This document shows, piece by piece, positions 19,323-30,556 of a stretch of DNA of 60,000 nt. Both the position numbers and the translations under genes were made by a program. Source of the stretch: Adiantum capillus-veneris (Eukaryota > Streptophyta > Polypodiopsida > Polypodiales > Pteridaceae); contig CM043969.1 of NCBI GenBank assembly GCA_014529385.2, positions 15,315,446 through 15,375,445 on the forward strand, written 5' to 3'. The number at the start of each line of letters is the position of its first letter. Positions within the stretch are counted from its first letter, which is position 1. Under the pieces are notes generated by a model, which saw nothing but the letters and a program-made list of their open reading frames with translations, was not told the origin of the DNA and did no database searches.

Positions 19323-19975
19323 ATGGCAAGGAATGCTGAAGTTTTGAGTGTAGCTAAGGATTTTACTCGGTGGGCAGATGGACTGAAGACTGCAATGGAT
19401 GAGCAATTTAAAGAATTGGGGGACAAGGTGGCTGATTTGACCACTGAAATTTTTTTTCTGATTAATAGACTAACTCAATTGCTGGATATGGAGAAGGCGA
19501 CATTGCAGAACCAGGGAATGACAGGCATCTTGGTAGCTGATTTGGATGCGGATGTCTTGAAGCAGGAAGTGTTGGAATATGCAAAGGAGATGTGGAATAA
19601 AGCAACTAGGCTTTGGAGGGAGCATATGGAATGTCGATGGACCGCTTCAAGAATTGGTTTCAACTAGATGGAAAAGAGAGCATTAGGAGGGAGAACGAGG
19701 CATTGAAGATGGAGAATGAGAGGCTGGTTACAGAGATGGAGGAGTTGAAGAACAAAAGCAAAGGAATTGAAGTAAGTGCAGGGGGTCTGAGTAAGTGGAC
19801 ATCGGAGCTGAGCAGTGGTGTTTTCGAACCATATCAAAATTTAGCACGTGGAGTGGAATCGGAAGTGGAAAAGCAGGCAAAAGTAGAGGTGGAAAAGCAA
19901 GCGGATCCGGATTTTTCAACAGAAAAGTCTTTGGAGATAGATGCAGAAGGTGATGCTGGGGAGCAAGATACTTGA
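19323..19975 (+). pseudogene. Continuation of the extra coding region of E, coiled-coil rich
   Basis: The frame of the upstream large ORF resumes after one TAG (EEVKRITAEAMARNAEVLSV). It runs to 19667 and shifts frame near 19640, then continues MDRFKNWFQLDGKESIRREN and a heptad-like stretch (ENERLVTEMEELKNKSKG). The end is a Glu/Lys-rich tail with repeated VEKQA units, stopping at 19973-19975. I recognise no family. It is probably the C-terminal part of the same extra protein. Confidence 0.45.
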
Positions 19976-20263
19976 TCAAGGGATTGTGGGTCCAGGTCAG
20001 CCTATGGCTCTAGCCACCGGGCTGTGCCAGGTGTTAAGATGAGAGAATTTTGGATGTTTTACCTTAGTGGAATTTGGAATATCAACTTTTGTACTTTTGG
20101 GATTCCAAGGGGTGTTCTTGGGAAAGGGCGTTGCCCATTAGTATTCTCGATTTATGTAACTGTCGATCAGTGTCTTCTTCAGGATGTGAAGGTGGAAGTT
20201 ATGGCGGAACTAGTCCGTTTCCAGTTTCTATGTTCTTTTCTAGTTCCAGTTCCATTCTGATTC

Positions 20264-21211
20264 TTGTGTTTGTCTATTGAGCTCCTATCCACCATCAAGG
20301 AAGATGGAACATCCCAGATCTTTGACCAGCAAGGGAGCAAGGTCAAAATGGTAATTATGAAAGAGATAGTGGCTGAAGCTCTCAAATTTTCGACAGAAGG
20401 GATGACCATGAGAGCTAGGGATAGAAAGACGGTAGGTACCTTTAGCACAAAGGCTAAGGAATTGGAGATGGTGATCGACGCTCTCCAAGGAGAGTTAGAG
20501 GACAGATTGAATGTCATCATTGATATGCAAAAACAAGTATAAGAATTGAAAGCTGAAGCTGAACAACACCAACTAGAAAGAGACAAACAACAAAAGGAAA
20601 TGAAAGTGTTCGGTGAACTTCTCATGAAGTTGACAGATGTTTGTAGAACCAAATATGAACAACTGAGAGAGGTTACTAACAAACTTGTTACTACATCTCT
20701 ATCAGTTCAGAAGTTCCAAGTATAGCTAGATGTGGAAAACAACTCATTGCAATATTCAAAGCAGAGGATCAACGATCAGGCAAACTTTTTGCAATAGATA
20801 AGAGAAAATCCCGCAGTTGCCTCGATCAAAGGTACAGACGAAGTGTACAAAGCACTAGAAAAAAAAGAGAAAGATCTCGAGCTAGAGCTAAAGCTGGAGC
20901 AGTCACAACGTAGAGACCTAGCATTAATGTGGGTACAACGAGAAGAAGAGCTGCTCAAGGAAATAGCCGAGCTGAAAAGAGTCAACCAGGTACTGCGAGA
21001 TGGACAACAAGAGACGCATGAAGAAGAAGGTACGTGAGAGAAACCACATATTGATATTGCCTCAGTCTCTTTTGCTGAGATGAAAACACAACCAGCAGAA
21101 GGGCTAGGTGGTGAAGAAGATTTTCAAGTACTGTTAACAGAAGCTGATGAAGTGGCAATGGTACAACTGTCAAAAGATGAGGAAGATGCACTTAAAGAAA
21201 AGGTTGCTTAG
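20264..21211 (+). pseudogene. Broken coiled-coil reading frame in element E
   Basis: A single frame, interrupted by three TA-type stops between 20540 and 20800, encodes long heptad-like stretches: KELEMVIDALQGELEDRLNV, LKAEAEQHQLERDKQQKEMK, then KALEKKEKDLELELKLEQSQ and EEELLKEIAELKRVNQVLRD. It continues past a TGA near 21037 to EEDALKEKVA. The consistent frame and heptads across stops argue for a decayed real gene of the element. The family is not recognised; coiled coils suggest oligomerisation. Confidence 0.45.
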
Positions 21212-22060
21212 GAGACATATGATAATGGAAAGCAGCGATGGATTGGGAGTTGAGAGTTCTTCACTTTGCTCCCAAGCAAATCAATGCACAATGGCATCAA
21301 CAATCACTACCATAACCCTTGATCAAGGTAGAGCTACTACAGGTCAAGGAAAGACTTTATATAGACATGCAAGTAGAAGGCACAGATGAAATCCATCGTA
21401 AGTGGAGAAAGAGCTGAATGAACAAGAATCCAAGATACTTGATTTTGTTCACAAGAGAGCCTGCAGCACTTCAAAAGGATCCAACTTTTTGTCATGTACC
21501 AAGAGTAAGGACGTGGCAAGCACATGAGGCAATAACAAAGAAGCGGCCAACCTAGCTAAATTATCCAAGACTACCAAATCCAAAAAAGGTATCGCTGACA
21601 AAAAAATACATGGTGAAAACCCTAATGGGAGCCATGTCATTCTTCAAAAGTCTACTTGATCTTTCATGTGATATGCTTTACAAAATCTGCTGAATGTTGC
21701 TCACCTGGATTGAAGTTTTTCATGAGCTAGAGCAAGTAAGAGCCCCGTGGATGTCTTTCCTCGAGGGCAATAAGGGTTTATGCTACGATCTTAGTGGTCA
21801 ACCTTTTGAAGAAGTCCTCTATGGCTTCTACGCCCGCTGCATGTTCTTACCTTCTCATAATATATTGGCGTTTAAAGAAGCATTTTACACAAGGTTTTTC
21901 ACTTGGCAAACAAAGATTTTTTGGGCCAATGATCAGCAACTTGACTTCAAGATTCATAGGCTACTTCACTGTTGAACTAAAGAACAAAGTCACTATGCAA
22001 TTTCAGCCGTCAACCCGAAGATTATTTCAGCCCATAAAGGTGTGCCAAGGGACAACACAA
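21212..22060 (+). other. Unassigned 3' part of element E
   Basis: It contains short frames only. One, 21694-21975, reads FHELEQVRAPWMSFLEGNKG and continues hydrophilic and aromatic to 21975. It could be a coding remnant, but I recognise no family. The stretch leads into the purine tract before the LTR. Confidence 0.3.
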
Positions 22061-22075
22061 GCAAGGGGGGGGGAA

Positions 22076-22490
22076 TGTTAGTTACAAGCTAACTTGGATA
22101 CCATTTTTTGGAGCTCTCATTATAAAACCACTTATTATTTTGATAAATTGGGAATATTGTAGCTCCTATTTACAGATAAACTTTGTAATTGACAAGCCGG
22201 GGCTACAAGCTTCTAGATTGTATCAATTTGTCTTTACCCATCTTCAGTTAGAGCTCCTAGATTATTAGTTTTGACCACCAAAAACCTTGGCTATGGTATA
22301 AAAGCCAATTTTTGTAAGTTATTTTTAAGTTTTGGAAAATGAAATAAACAGTGTGAGCTAACGGTGCTCACTTCTCTCCTTCTCGCGCTTCCTACTTCCT
22401 CCCCGGTTGTCACATTGAAGTCGTGTCTGTTGCGTTGCAACCGCAGGCAAGAGCTCTACGCATTGACATAATCATTTCACAATATTTTGT
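22076..22490 (+). repeat. LTR of element E, with purine tract and TATA box
   Basis: The purine tract AAGCAAGGGGGGGGGAA (about 22059-22075) precedes TGTTAGTTACAAGCTAACTT, an LTR start with a tip inverted repeat (TTAGTTACAAGCTAA). TATAAAAG at 22297-22304 lies after AAAACCTTGGCTATGG, as in the LTR at the window end (AAACCTTGGCTAAG then TATAAAG). The end is placed just before the primer-site-like sequence at 22497, exact base uncertain. Confidence 0.7.
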
Positions 22491-22496
22491 AGCTTT

Positions 22497-22514
22497 TGGC
22501 GCTGCCGACCCACA
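22497..22514 (+). other. Primer-binding-site-like sequence after the E LTR
   Basis: TGGCGCTGCCGACCCACA follows the LTR. TGGCGC starts are common in plant gypsy primer sites. Because a purine tract also lies left of this LTR, the LTR has both a 3'-type and a 5'-type neighbour, suggesting a second internal region joined on the right. Confidence 0.5.
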
Positions 22515-25500
22515 GCCTAAGTATAGGTGGGGTATTGGGTCATCATTGATAAGCATTTAGGTGCATTCTGGATCGAAAACGACTAGGTCAAAAATCCACT
22601 TCTATTAATAATTACAATTTTTGCACTTGAACTAAAGTGGATTTGAGACCATAAGAAGGTGTTCTTAGGTCTTATAAACTAGTCCTAGAGGTTTCATTAC
22701 ATTTAGATGTCATTTGATGTTGTAACAGATGTGATTTGTTTGCCGATGAGCGATTGGCTTTTGGTGATTTTAGTCACTTGAGTGTAGCTTGAGTTAGATG
22801 CGAGTTGTTTGTTGTTTTCCGAGAGATTGACAACCTCTTGTAGCCTCTATGCACTAGTCGAGTCAAGTTCATCCCATGGATTGAAAATTTAATCGTGGTT
22901 CTCACTAAATCTGCAATAAGATAGGAGTGAGGTTAGACACCCCGTCCCACAGTAGGCAAGTGGCAGCGGAGATGTATGATTTATGTGGTTTTCTAGACCA
23001 AAAGAGCGCCAGATTGGTCCAGATAGGGTGGCAAGTGAAGGAGGTTCACGATGATGGTTTTTGGAGTGGGAATATAAAGCTTGAAGTGCTAAAGGAGCAA
23101 GTCCAAACAGCTCATCAAACGGAGCTACAGAGTGAAAGATATGGCTGTTCAAAGTTGGAGTGAGTTGTAGAACTGAGATGGATAGGCCAAGTGATGGTAG
23201 GTGGTCAAAGTTGGTTTCAGCCTATGGATGTGTAGAGATCTATATGTTGAGCATGTTGGTATTTTCAAAGAAAAAATTGGAGTTACGATTGTTAAGTTGT
23301 TGCTAGTTGAAGTTTCGTCAAGGGTCATTTCTGTGCCAATTTGGCCGCCTTGATTGAAGTACCATTTAAGGTTTTTGGAGGCTTGATAGGATTTGTATGC
23401 ATTCTGTGTGGCATATGAAGGCCACAAGAAGTGACATCATGGAAAACGGATCCCAGATCGGTGAGATATCTCAGTCTAATGTTGGCGACAGATACTAGAA
23501 GGATTGTACTAGCAGATGAGTTTCGGTGATTTTGATCACATCGGATTGCAAACTCGGGAAAGTCAAAGTGGGGTGGTGCTTGTGTAGATTGAAGTCGGGA
23601 ACCTACAATATTTCAAGGCTTGGGAATTGGGGTTCCATGCCACAATTGCAAAAGTTCAAATCAATGGGGGAAAAAACTTTTTTTGAGGTTTGTGGGGGGA
23701 ACTTGGAGGGCAAGTGGAGAGTTGACTGCCACATGGTGACTCCAAAAACCCACATATGGATTCAATGATCTGGAGGGTGGGATTTATATGCTGCATCGGG
23801 TTGAGCTTGATAACATGAAGGGGGCATGAGCTCCTTGAGTTGTTACATATGGCGGGCAGCGATGTTGGTGTTGCAGAGGACGCGGCCTTGATGAAGCCGG
23901 TAACACTATGGGTTGTGCGACGGTGACACTCGATTGTGTTGTGCCACTGACGATGCCCGCCAATGCTGATGTGCCAGTGTGCCTTGAGAAGGCCAATTTT
24001 TTAAAATACGAATGGGGTCCCCTTAGGGTTTGTGACGATGCCATGATGACCAAGGGCACTCTCACACGAAACTTGAGGGGCAAGTCGACCCAGAAAAAGC
24101 CGTAGTGCACACATGGGTTCGAGCTAAAAAAAGATTTGTGGAGCCAAGAATAGGGGAAGAGAGAGCTTCACACGCCCTAATAAGGGCATTTTTGGACGTT
24201 TTTTGGAGAAGGTGGAGCTCAACAAGGAGCTCCCAATAGCGGAGGAAGAGGGAGCTTCTGGAGAAGATTTTGAAGCCAACAAAGGCACCAACATGGGTTT
24301 TTCTTGTCACGTTCCCAACGAGGAGGGCCACACAACGAAGAATTCAAAGATTGCCCCAATATTTTTTCTCGATGTTGCCATCCTGAGTCGGTGTTAGCAG
24401 AATTTTTGATGGTATTGTAGCAGGTGTTTTTGACCACAATTGAATCAAACCATACTAGTTTTTTATGCGGTTTGTTTCCCCTTTTCCCCCTTCTTATCTT
24501 TGCTCTATTCCAGCCATCTAATTCCGGTGTTTGAGGTGCGTGTGCCTTTAAGGGCCTCTGTGTGTGAGAGAGGAAGAGAGAGTGGTGCGTGTTGTGATAC
24601 GGTCGTAAACAGGAAAAATCTAGTGTGGTCTACTGTCAGTTATGTGATTTTTGAAGGTGAACTCTAGTGAAGTGGGGTGCAGTGATTATCCTGGGCTATA
24701 AAGAGGTGGATTGTTTGTGTGCTAAGTGTGTTCCACTTCCCCCCCTCCAACGTCCTCTTTGGTGGCCACTACATCCTCAATGGGTGCATACTACTTCTTT
24801 TATCACAGATTTGTCACTTGGACATGAGGCTTGCGAGAGGAGGCCTATCATGCGATCTATTGGTAAGTCTTAAAAAATTGATTGCAAATGAGTGGTCCTT
24901 TATTCCTACTCCAAATGCCTATTAGGATAATGAGTGCAGGATTCTAGCACCAAACCATTGTTGATGTTTTTCTTGTGGATATCTCACAAATCTATAAGTT
25001 TGCCCTTACCAGATAGATTTGGTTTATGAATACTTATTTGCATAAACTATGTTTCATAGTTCCACATTTCTTAACATGACTTATGCTTGGTTTTCTTGTA
25101 GCATCAATAAATTTTTGGTGACAAAAAATAAAAATCTATATAATAGAGATGGTGTGCCATGTCATGAGGCTGTTAGGCTTATCTTTGTAGATTTTCCAAC
25201 AAGCTTACTAGTGGACGGTCTAGGTCCAATCCCATTGGGTAAGTAACTACTCTTTTGACTAGTACCTAAAGATGACTATGATAGTATGTTTATACACCCT
25301 CAATATATTTTGAAGGGAGCATGAGTGCTCCCAAGTGGAACACATTCTCCAGTGATCTAGTGACGAGGTGCATGGATTTCGCATGTGAGTTTTTGTTTAG
25401 GGATGTAATGCAACATATAGAAGGGATCCTTGGTGAAAAAGTACAAGTTGGCTATTAGCTTGAAGATAATAAGAGTGCTTATTATCTCCCTATAATTATT

Positions 25501-25900
25501 ACACCAAATTGACATCTAGTGATACATTCTTGCCATCCACACCTAGTAAGTAACTTTGGACCTCTCTCTCAATTGATTTTGATCTCCTTGATTTGTTTTA
25601 TCCACTTGGTTCTCTAATATCGATAATATTGCCCCCAACTCCGCTTGTGATGACTTTTTCCACCTCAAAGCCTTTGACCTTGTCCCACATGTTGAGTAGA
25701 ATCCCCATAATGACCTTGGTTGAGTTTAGAGCTGTTTTGATGCCTTTGGTCAAGAATGAAGCTTTGCATATCTCCAAGACATTTTCTTGTGCCATAGGTC
25801 CAAACGAGGTTTTATTTTGATTTCTCCTAGCGGGAAAAATTTGGTCTCATTATCTACCCCCCTAGCCCCCAATGAAATCATCATTTGAGCTTGTGGAAAT
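22515..25900. other. Long stretch without recognisable genes
   Basis: If the primer site at 22497 is real, this should begin as a gypsy leader. I find only short frames: 22927-23163 plus, 23784-24110 minus, 24667-24925 plus and 25598-25795 minus. The last reads KASFLTKGIKTALNSTKVIM then NMWDKVKGFEVEKVI and may be a gag-linker remnant of a minus-strand element. None has a motif I can name. A GA-rich patch lies near 24560-24590. Confidence 0.4.
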
Positions 25901-25929
25901 GTTCTATATACCTATGCTATAGCTCCCTT

Positions 25930-26698
25930 TAAGTGTGACTGGATTTAGTGTAGGGAGTTGGTCGTGAGCAATCAGTTTTGCTTTCATTCTCTCTCGAGAA
26001 GGTTCTACTAACCTAGGTTTTTTTTTTGGACTACCTCAACTCCATATGCATGATCAAACAAGTTCATTAGTAGGTCAAAAACTTTCCTCTCATATTTTAT
26101 GTGAGACAATGCATTGTGGAAGTTGCTAGAGACTACCAAATTTGCGTGCAAAGAAGCCTCCTCTCTCTAGAAGATGCAAGTACAAATGATACTATTTTTG
26201 GCCAACTAGGACTATACATATCTGGGCTTCCCAATTCCCCATTAGTCCTACTAGATAGTAAGGTATACTCTCCTTTCAAATGTTTTTCCATTTGGACTCC
26301 AATCACCCTGTTTTTGGAGATCTCACCAAATTAGGTTTCCCGGGCCTAATTTACGCCTCCCGTCACCGTCGTTAGAATTGAACAAGCTTTGACATGATTG
26401 TCCGTCTCTTCCTCCTAATCATCAAGGTATCTTCCAATCTTCCATTTGAGCCTATTTTACTATTTTTTCTATTTTAGACCTTTTTATTAAGACAATCAAA
26501 AGAAAATCACAAAACTAATCTAAAAATAGAAAAACAATCCCAAGATTAGCTTGACACAGATACTATACTTGGCCATATTTTTGCAAATCTCTTTATTTTG
26601 ATCACTTTTTGGCCAAAAGACACAGAAAAAAATAAAAATTGTAATATTTTTGGCTTTTTTGTTGATAACTACACTACACACACCTAGGGGTTGTCATA
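25930..26698 (-). repeat. Inner part of the LTR of minus-strand element B'', split by insertion of C
   Basis: Read on the minus strand it resembles the B' LTR at 13.7-14.3 kb in order: AT-rich start, an AGGCGTAAATTAGGCC-like block, CTAGTAGGACTAA, then a GAGAGAGGAGG block. It directly abuts the target duplication of C, and its other half is at 53609-53745. The distal end near 25930 is uncertain. Confidence 0.5.
26694..26698. repeat. Target site duplication of element C, left copy
   Basis: TCATA directly before the LTR, identical to 53604-53608 after the other LTR, 26.9 kb away. Confidence 0.92.
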
Positions 26699-27656
26699 TG
26701 TTGACCGCTGGGTCAACAACACAACATAACTCAAGTTTCATACCAAAGTCTTATCTTTTGCGAGTTATGAAATGCTACGGATTATGGCTATAAACATCAT
26801 TTGTAATGAGTAGTTATTCTAGTTTCAGAAGCCGGGGTGCAATGGCACTTCCAGATTGTAAATACAAAGCCATTTGACCCTTTCAACCCCATTTTTTGGT
26901 TAAAACTAAGGTAGCCTTAGTATATAAGGTACCTAGGTCATTTTGTAAAAAAGAATTTTTCATAATCAAAACTTAGCGTTGCCATCTACTGTGTGAGAGA
27001 GAGAAAGAGAGTGAGCGTGAGCTTTATCCTCTCGCTACGCCCGGCTTGCTCAACACATTGGAGATCCGACTGCACCATCGCTGTAGGCTCGAGGAGAACT
27101 ACGTGACAACGCCAAGCATTCCACGCGAGACGAAGCGCACACACCAATGCATCTACGAGCTATTTGTGGCCGTAAGTGTATCAAACGATGTCTGTTTTCT
27201 GCGTGCTAGTAGTCTATAGAATCGTGGTGACATAAGCTACGCATAGGTACTCATAAATTTCAGTTTTGAGCACTTTCAAAATTCTGCTCTGTCATCCTAC
27301 GCGTTTTTCGCAGATGGGTTTAGAGTAAGGGGTTTTGAGTGTAGAAGCATAGGGATGGGTGTATCCTAGTGAGGGGATGGTGTTCCTTAAGTTTCGTACG
27401 AATTTGGCATGATTAGGTGAGTTACCTTCCGTATGTGTGTATGTGGCTAGGTGGTGTAGTTGAGAGTAGTGAGGTTCTTGATTGTGGTTTAGTTGGCCTT
27501 CCAGAGTGTTGTATGTGTAGGATGGTCTCAGCCTGACAAGCTAAAGAGATTTCCTCCGTGTGCCTATCGTGTCATCTATGTCCTCGATTGACATTATGTT
27601 GATCAAGGTAGTGTTTGCATGCACTTCATGGGTGTGTGAGTCGCTCCCGTCCAACA
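26699..27656 (+). repeat. 5' LTR of element C
   Basis: It starts TGTTGACCGCTGGGTCAACA, whose first 8 and last 8 bases form a perfect tip hairpin, and ends GTCCAACA. The TATA box TATATAAG is at 26921-26928. A GA-rich patch (about 26994-27012) lies downstream. It contains GTCATCCTACGCGT (27291-27304), nearly one arm of the palindrome repeated in the leader. The partner LTR differs by scattered substitutions. Confidence 0.94.
26921..26928 (+). promoter_or_regulatory. TATA box of the C 5' LTR
   Basis: TATATAAG about 220 bases into the LTR; repeated at 52869-52876 in the 3' LTR. Confidence 0.6.
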
Positions 27657-27657
27657 T

Positions 27658-27675
27658 TGGTGCCGTTGTCGGGGA
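27658..27675 (+). other. Primer-binding site of element C
   Basis: TGGTGCCGTTGTCGGGGA one base after the LTR, close to the TGGCGCCGTTGCCGGGGA type used by many plant gypsy elements. Confidence 0.85.
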
Positions 27676-28015
27676 CACAAGGACCTAAGTAGGTTTCCTA
27701 CTAACACTCTTGTGATGGTTGCTTGATTTAGTTTCGGCTAAAGAAAGCATTTTTCTTAAGTGGATCCGGAAGAGGATATTCCGCGATCAAGTGGATAGCC
27801 AGGAAGCGTGTGTCTTGCCGAGGGTCTGCGACTAGATAGGTTTAGTTAGAATCTGTGGATTAGAGTAGTTGTTGGTGGTCAAGTGATTTGTGAGCCATTT
27901 GTCAAGGATTAAATTGAGTGATTTTTGCATGTTTTTGCAATTGTGAAGCATACTTGCACTTGCTGAGAGCATAAGGAAGCATCAGGGACACTTCAGTCTC
28001 AAAAAATCAGAAGTA

Positions 28016-28471
28016 GACATCCTATGCGTAGGATGTCTACAGGGTGATCTGGTGGAAATTTTGAAATTTTGAGTTGACTAGTGTGTTCAGAAGGTAGGTT
28101 TTACCCTATTTTCACCTGGAAAGGGAAACTTGACCATATCTTGACAGGATATGGCCAGATAGACTGAAATTGCCAGACATCCTACCCAATTTGTGCCAAA
28201 ACATTATTTTGAGATCAAAACCATAAGATGGCTGCATGAACATGTCTTGAATGACATATTGAGTGATTGAGAGGGGTTTCACCTCATTTGGGAGAGAAAA
28301 TTGGGTTCAAAGCAGTCTTTAGCATTTTTAACTGAAAAAGGCAAGAATAGATAGTTTTGGGGTCTTTTGACATCCAAACTCAAATCTAAGCATACCAGTG
28401 GGTTGCTGAAGACTAGGGGAATCTTTGGTCCAAGTTTGGGTTCATTCTGGGCAAAAAGACATCCTACGTGT
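28016..28471. repeat. Palindrome array in the C leader, left part
   Basis: A 22-bp palindrome (arm GACATCCTACG followed by its reverse complement) occurs at 28016-28037 with one mismatch, as a left half at 28176, and at 28457-28471, where element A interrupts it after GACATCCTACGTGT. The DNA between forms degenerate units that share phrases such as GGGTTGCTGAAGACTAGGGG with the right part. Confidence 0.88.
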
Positions 28472-30476
28472 TGTCGTGCTGTGACACGTACATAGTGGGA
28501 ACGCATGCTACAAGATCTATCTTGTAATTTTTTACATACATAATTATCTTTCCTATAATGTACATATGCATATTTAAGTATAATAATAAGCCTTCTATCT
28601 CATCCTATTATTTTTCTCAAGGGTAACCTATTCTTACTTTACCATCAGAAAATACTATGGGAAAAGCATCAATAGCTCCGCCTCTTTAACATGGGGCAAA
28701 AAGCATTGATTCTTTATTTCTACTATCTCATTATCATCTCACACCCTAGTTAGATCCTATATCTAGGGTAAACTCCAATATATATATATTCTATGTATTT
28801 TTCATATTTTTCTTATATTTCTTTTTAAATAGCTACTAGGAGGGAATCAAATCCTAGTGGGACACTAGGTGGCATGATTTCAAAGATACACTTATTTTAA
28901 TGCATTATTGCAAGCATGATTACAAAACTTTGTCAAGGAGCAATATCATGCTGTCATAGGAATGAGGTGCCCTTTGGAATTAAATGAAAGTCTAGGCTAA
29001 GGGGACCACGGGAAGACTTTTGCTGCGAGAAATGGACCCTATTTTGATGAATTTTTTACACAAGGTTCCAATCCGAATTCGAAAATGATTTTAAAATAAA
29101 AATCGTAGCTAATGAGCTGAAGTTTCTGCCCATATTTTTACTTTTTTATTTGGAGCCACGTTTGAGGAGATATGATCAAAATACTGGACCCGAGTCTGCC
29201 CACATCATGCAGGGACAGCTCATTTCCAACTTTTCCAATTCCTATTCACACTGGCTCCTCTCTTCTTGTGTAAACCCTTGGGGGTTCCCTTCACCTATAA
29301 AAGGGGACCTCTTCTTCCTTGAAAAAAAACTCAAACATTCAAGCCATTGATGAGAGGAATTCTTGAGGGAGTGAGTAGTAATGCCTAATTGTACTTAGCC
29401 ATTAACATAAGCCTAAGCCTACACTTTCTCCTAAAGGAAGACTAGCCATCCTTGCATGCTATCCTTGGAAGATCAACTCTAATCAAAGAAGGGCGTGGAC
29501 TTGGCGTATCAATCAAAGTTGAATTCTCCCCTCTTCTTCTCTCTCCATCAATAATTGTGCCGAAGGGTTTGTCAAGTAAGATGTGTTCTACATTGATGTT
29601 TTCTTGATTTCTTGTTGTTTTCTTTTTCATCTCTAATCCGATATATGTATCTAATCTCATCTCCTTAACCAAACCTATCTCTCTCATTCTTAGTAATTCA
29701 TTCTCTCTGCAAATTCTAGGTTCTCTTTTCTACAGGTACATCTCTCCCCGCAATATCCTTATTGCTTACGGGCAAGAATAGGGCTTGGGAGGGAAACTTC
29801 TCATCTCTTCACTTCTCTCATATCTACATTTCTCACATACTATCCTAGATGAATAACCCACGTGATGATCATTTCTATCGCTTTCACTCTGTACGATCTA
29901 TTAGAATTAACGTATGGATTAGCCAAAAAATACACTTTCAACAATGTATAGTGTTTCTCTTTGGCCCAGAAAGGCTTAATGAAATACTTCTATCACCCGA
30001 TCCCATCATACTACCTCTCATAGACTATAAATTTTCTTTTGACGTAAGCGTAGTTTCTTGGTATGAACCAAGAGGATTTGTACACGCAATTAATCCCAAT
30101 CACTAGACAAAATATATATATTATGGTAAGCACAAAACTACAATTCCAAAGAACAATTCGTAGCCTATTTGGTCAGTCAAGATTGAATGCCATTAACTCA
30201 TCTATTAACCCTTTCATATTACCCATGATACGATATGACCATAGCCTTGATGTTTTCATTTTCGTATTGTTTTGACATTCTCTTTTGTGTTCTTTCTTTG
30301 TGTGTGTGAGTGCAAGAGAGAAAGAGTGAGTTTTCCTTGATTGCACTTCTTTCCAAACCCTAGTCTTCATGGCATCTATGGTTTAACTCCTTCATATAGT
30401 TTTTGTTGAGTTCTCTCACAAACTCTCACAGCCATAAGCCCGGTGCTTTCCTGGCAAGACCGCAAATTTCTCGACA
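28472..30476 (+). repeat. 5' LTR of element A
   Basis: It starts TGTCGTGCTGTGACACG and ends TTTCTCGACA. TATAAAAG lies at 29296-29303. Two short open frames (29849-30106, 30063-30275) occur; the second is conserved in the other LTR, as expected from LTR identity, and I see no evidence that it is a gene. At 2 kb it is long for a gypsy LTR. Confidence 0.88.
29296..29303 (+). promoter_or_regulatory. TATA box of the A 5' LTR
   Basis: TATAAAAG within CACCTATAAAAGGGGACC; also at 37201-37208 in the 3' LTR. Confidence 0.65.
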
Positions 30477-30482
30477 TATTTT

Positions 30483-30498
30483 TGGTGAACCCGACGCG
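30483..30498 (+). other. Probable primer-binding site of element A
   Basis: TGGTGAACCCGACGCG six bases after the LTR end. TGG matches the CCA end of a tRNA; the tRNA identity is not clear. Confidence 0.55.
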
Positions 30499-30556
30499 AA
30501 ACTGCCAGGGTGAGATTTTGTGGATAACCAGGGATGATCATGTTGAGGAATAGGGT

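Larger units (their letters stand above)
14740..22490 (+). mobile_element. Decayed Ty3/gypsy element E, 5' truncated, with long extra coding region
   Basis: Reverse transcriptase, RNase H and integrase occur in the usual gypsy order, followed by about 4.5 kb of further coding-like DNA, a run of nine G's and an LTR. Gag and protease are missing on the left, where the B' LTR region abuts. The pol part carries several stops and one frameshift. Confidence 0.82.

Noticed and set aside
29849-30275. Short conserved open frames in both LTRs of A as possible genes
   Set aside because: Identity between the LTR pair explains conservation; no start context, domain or codon signal supports them.
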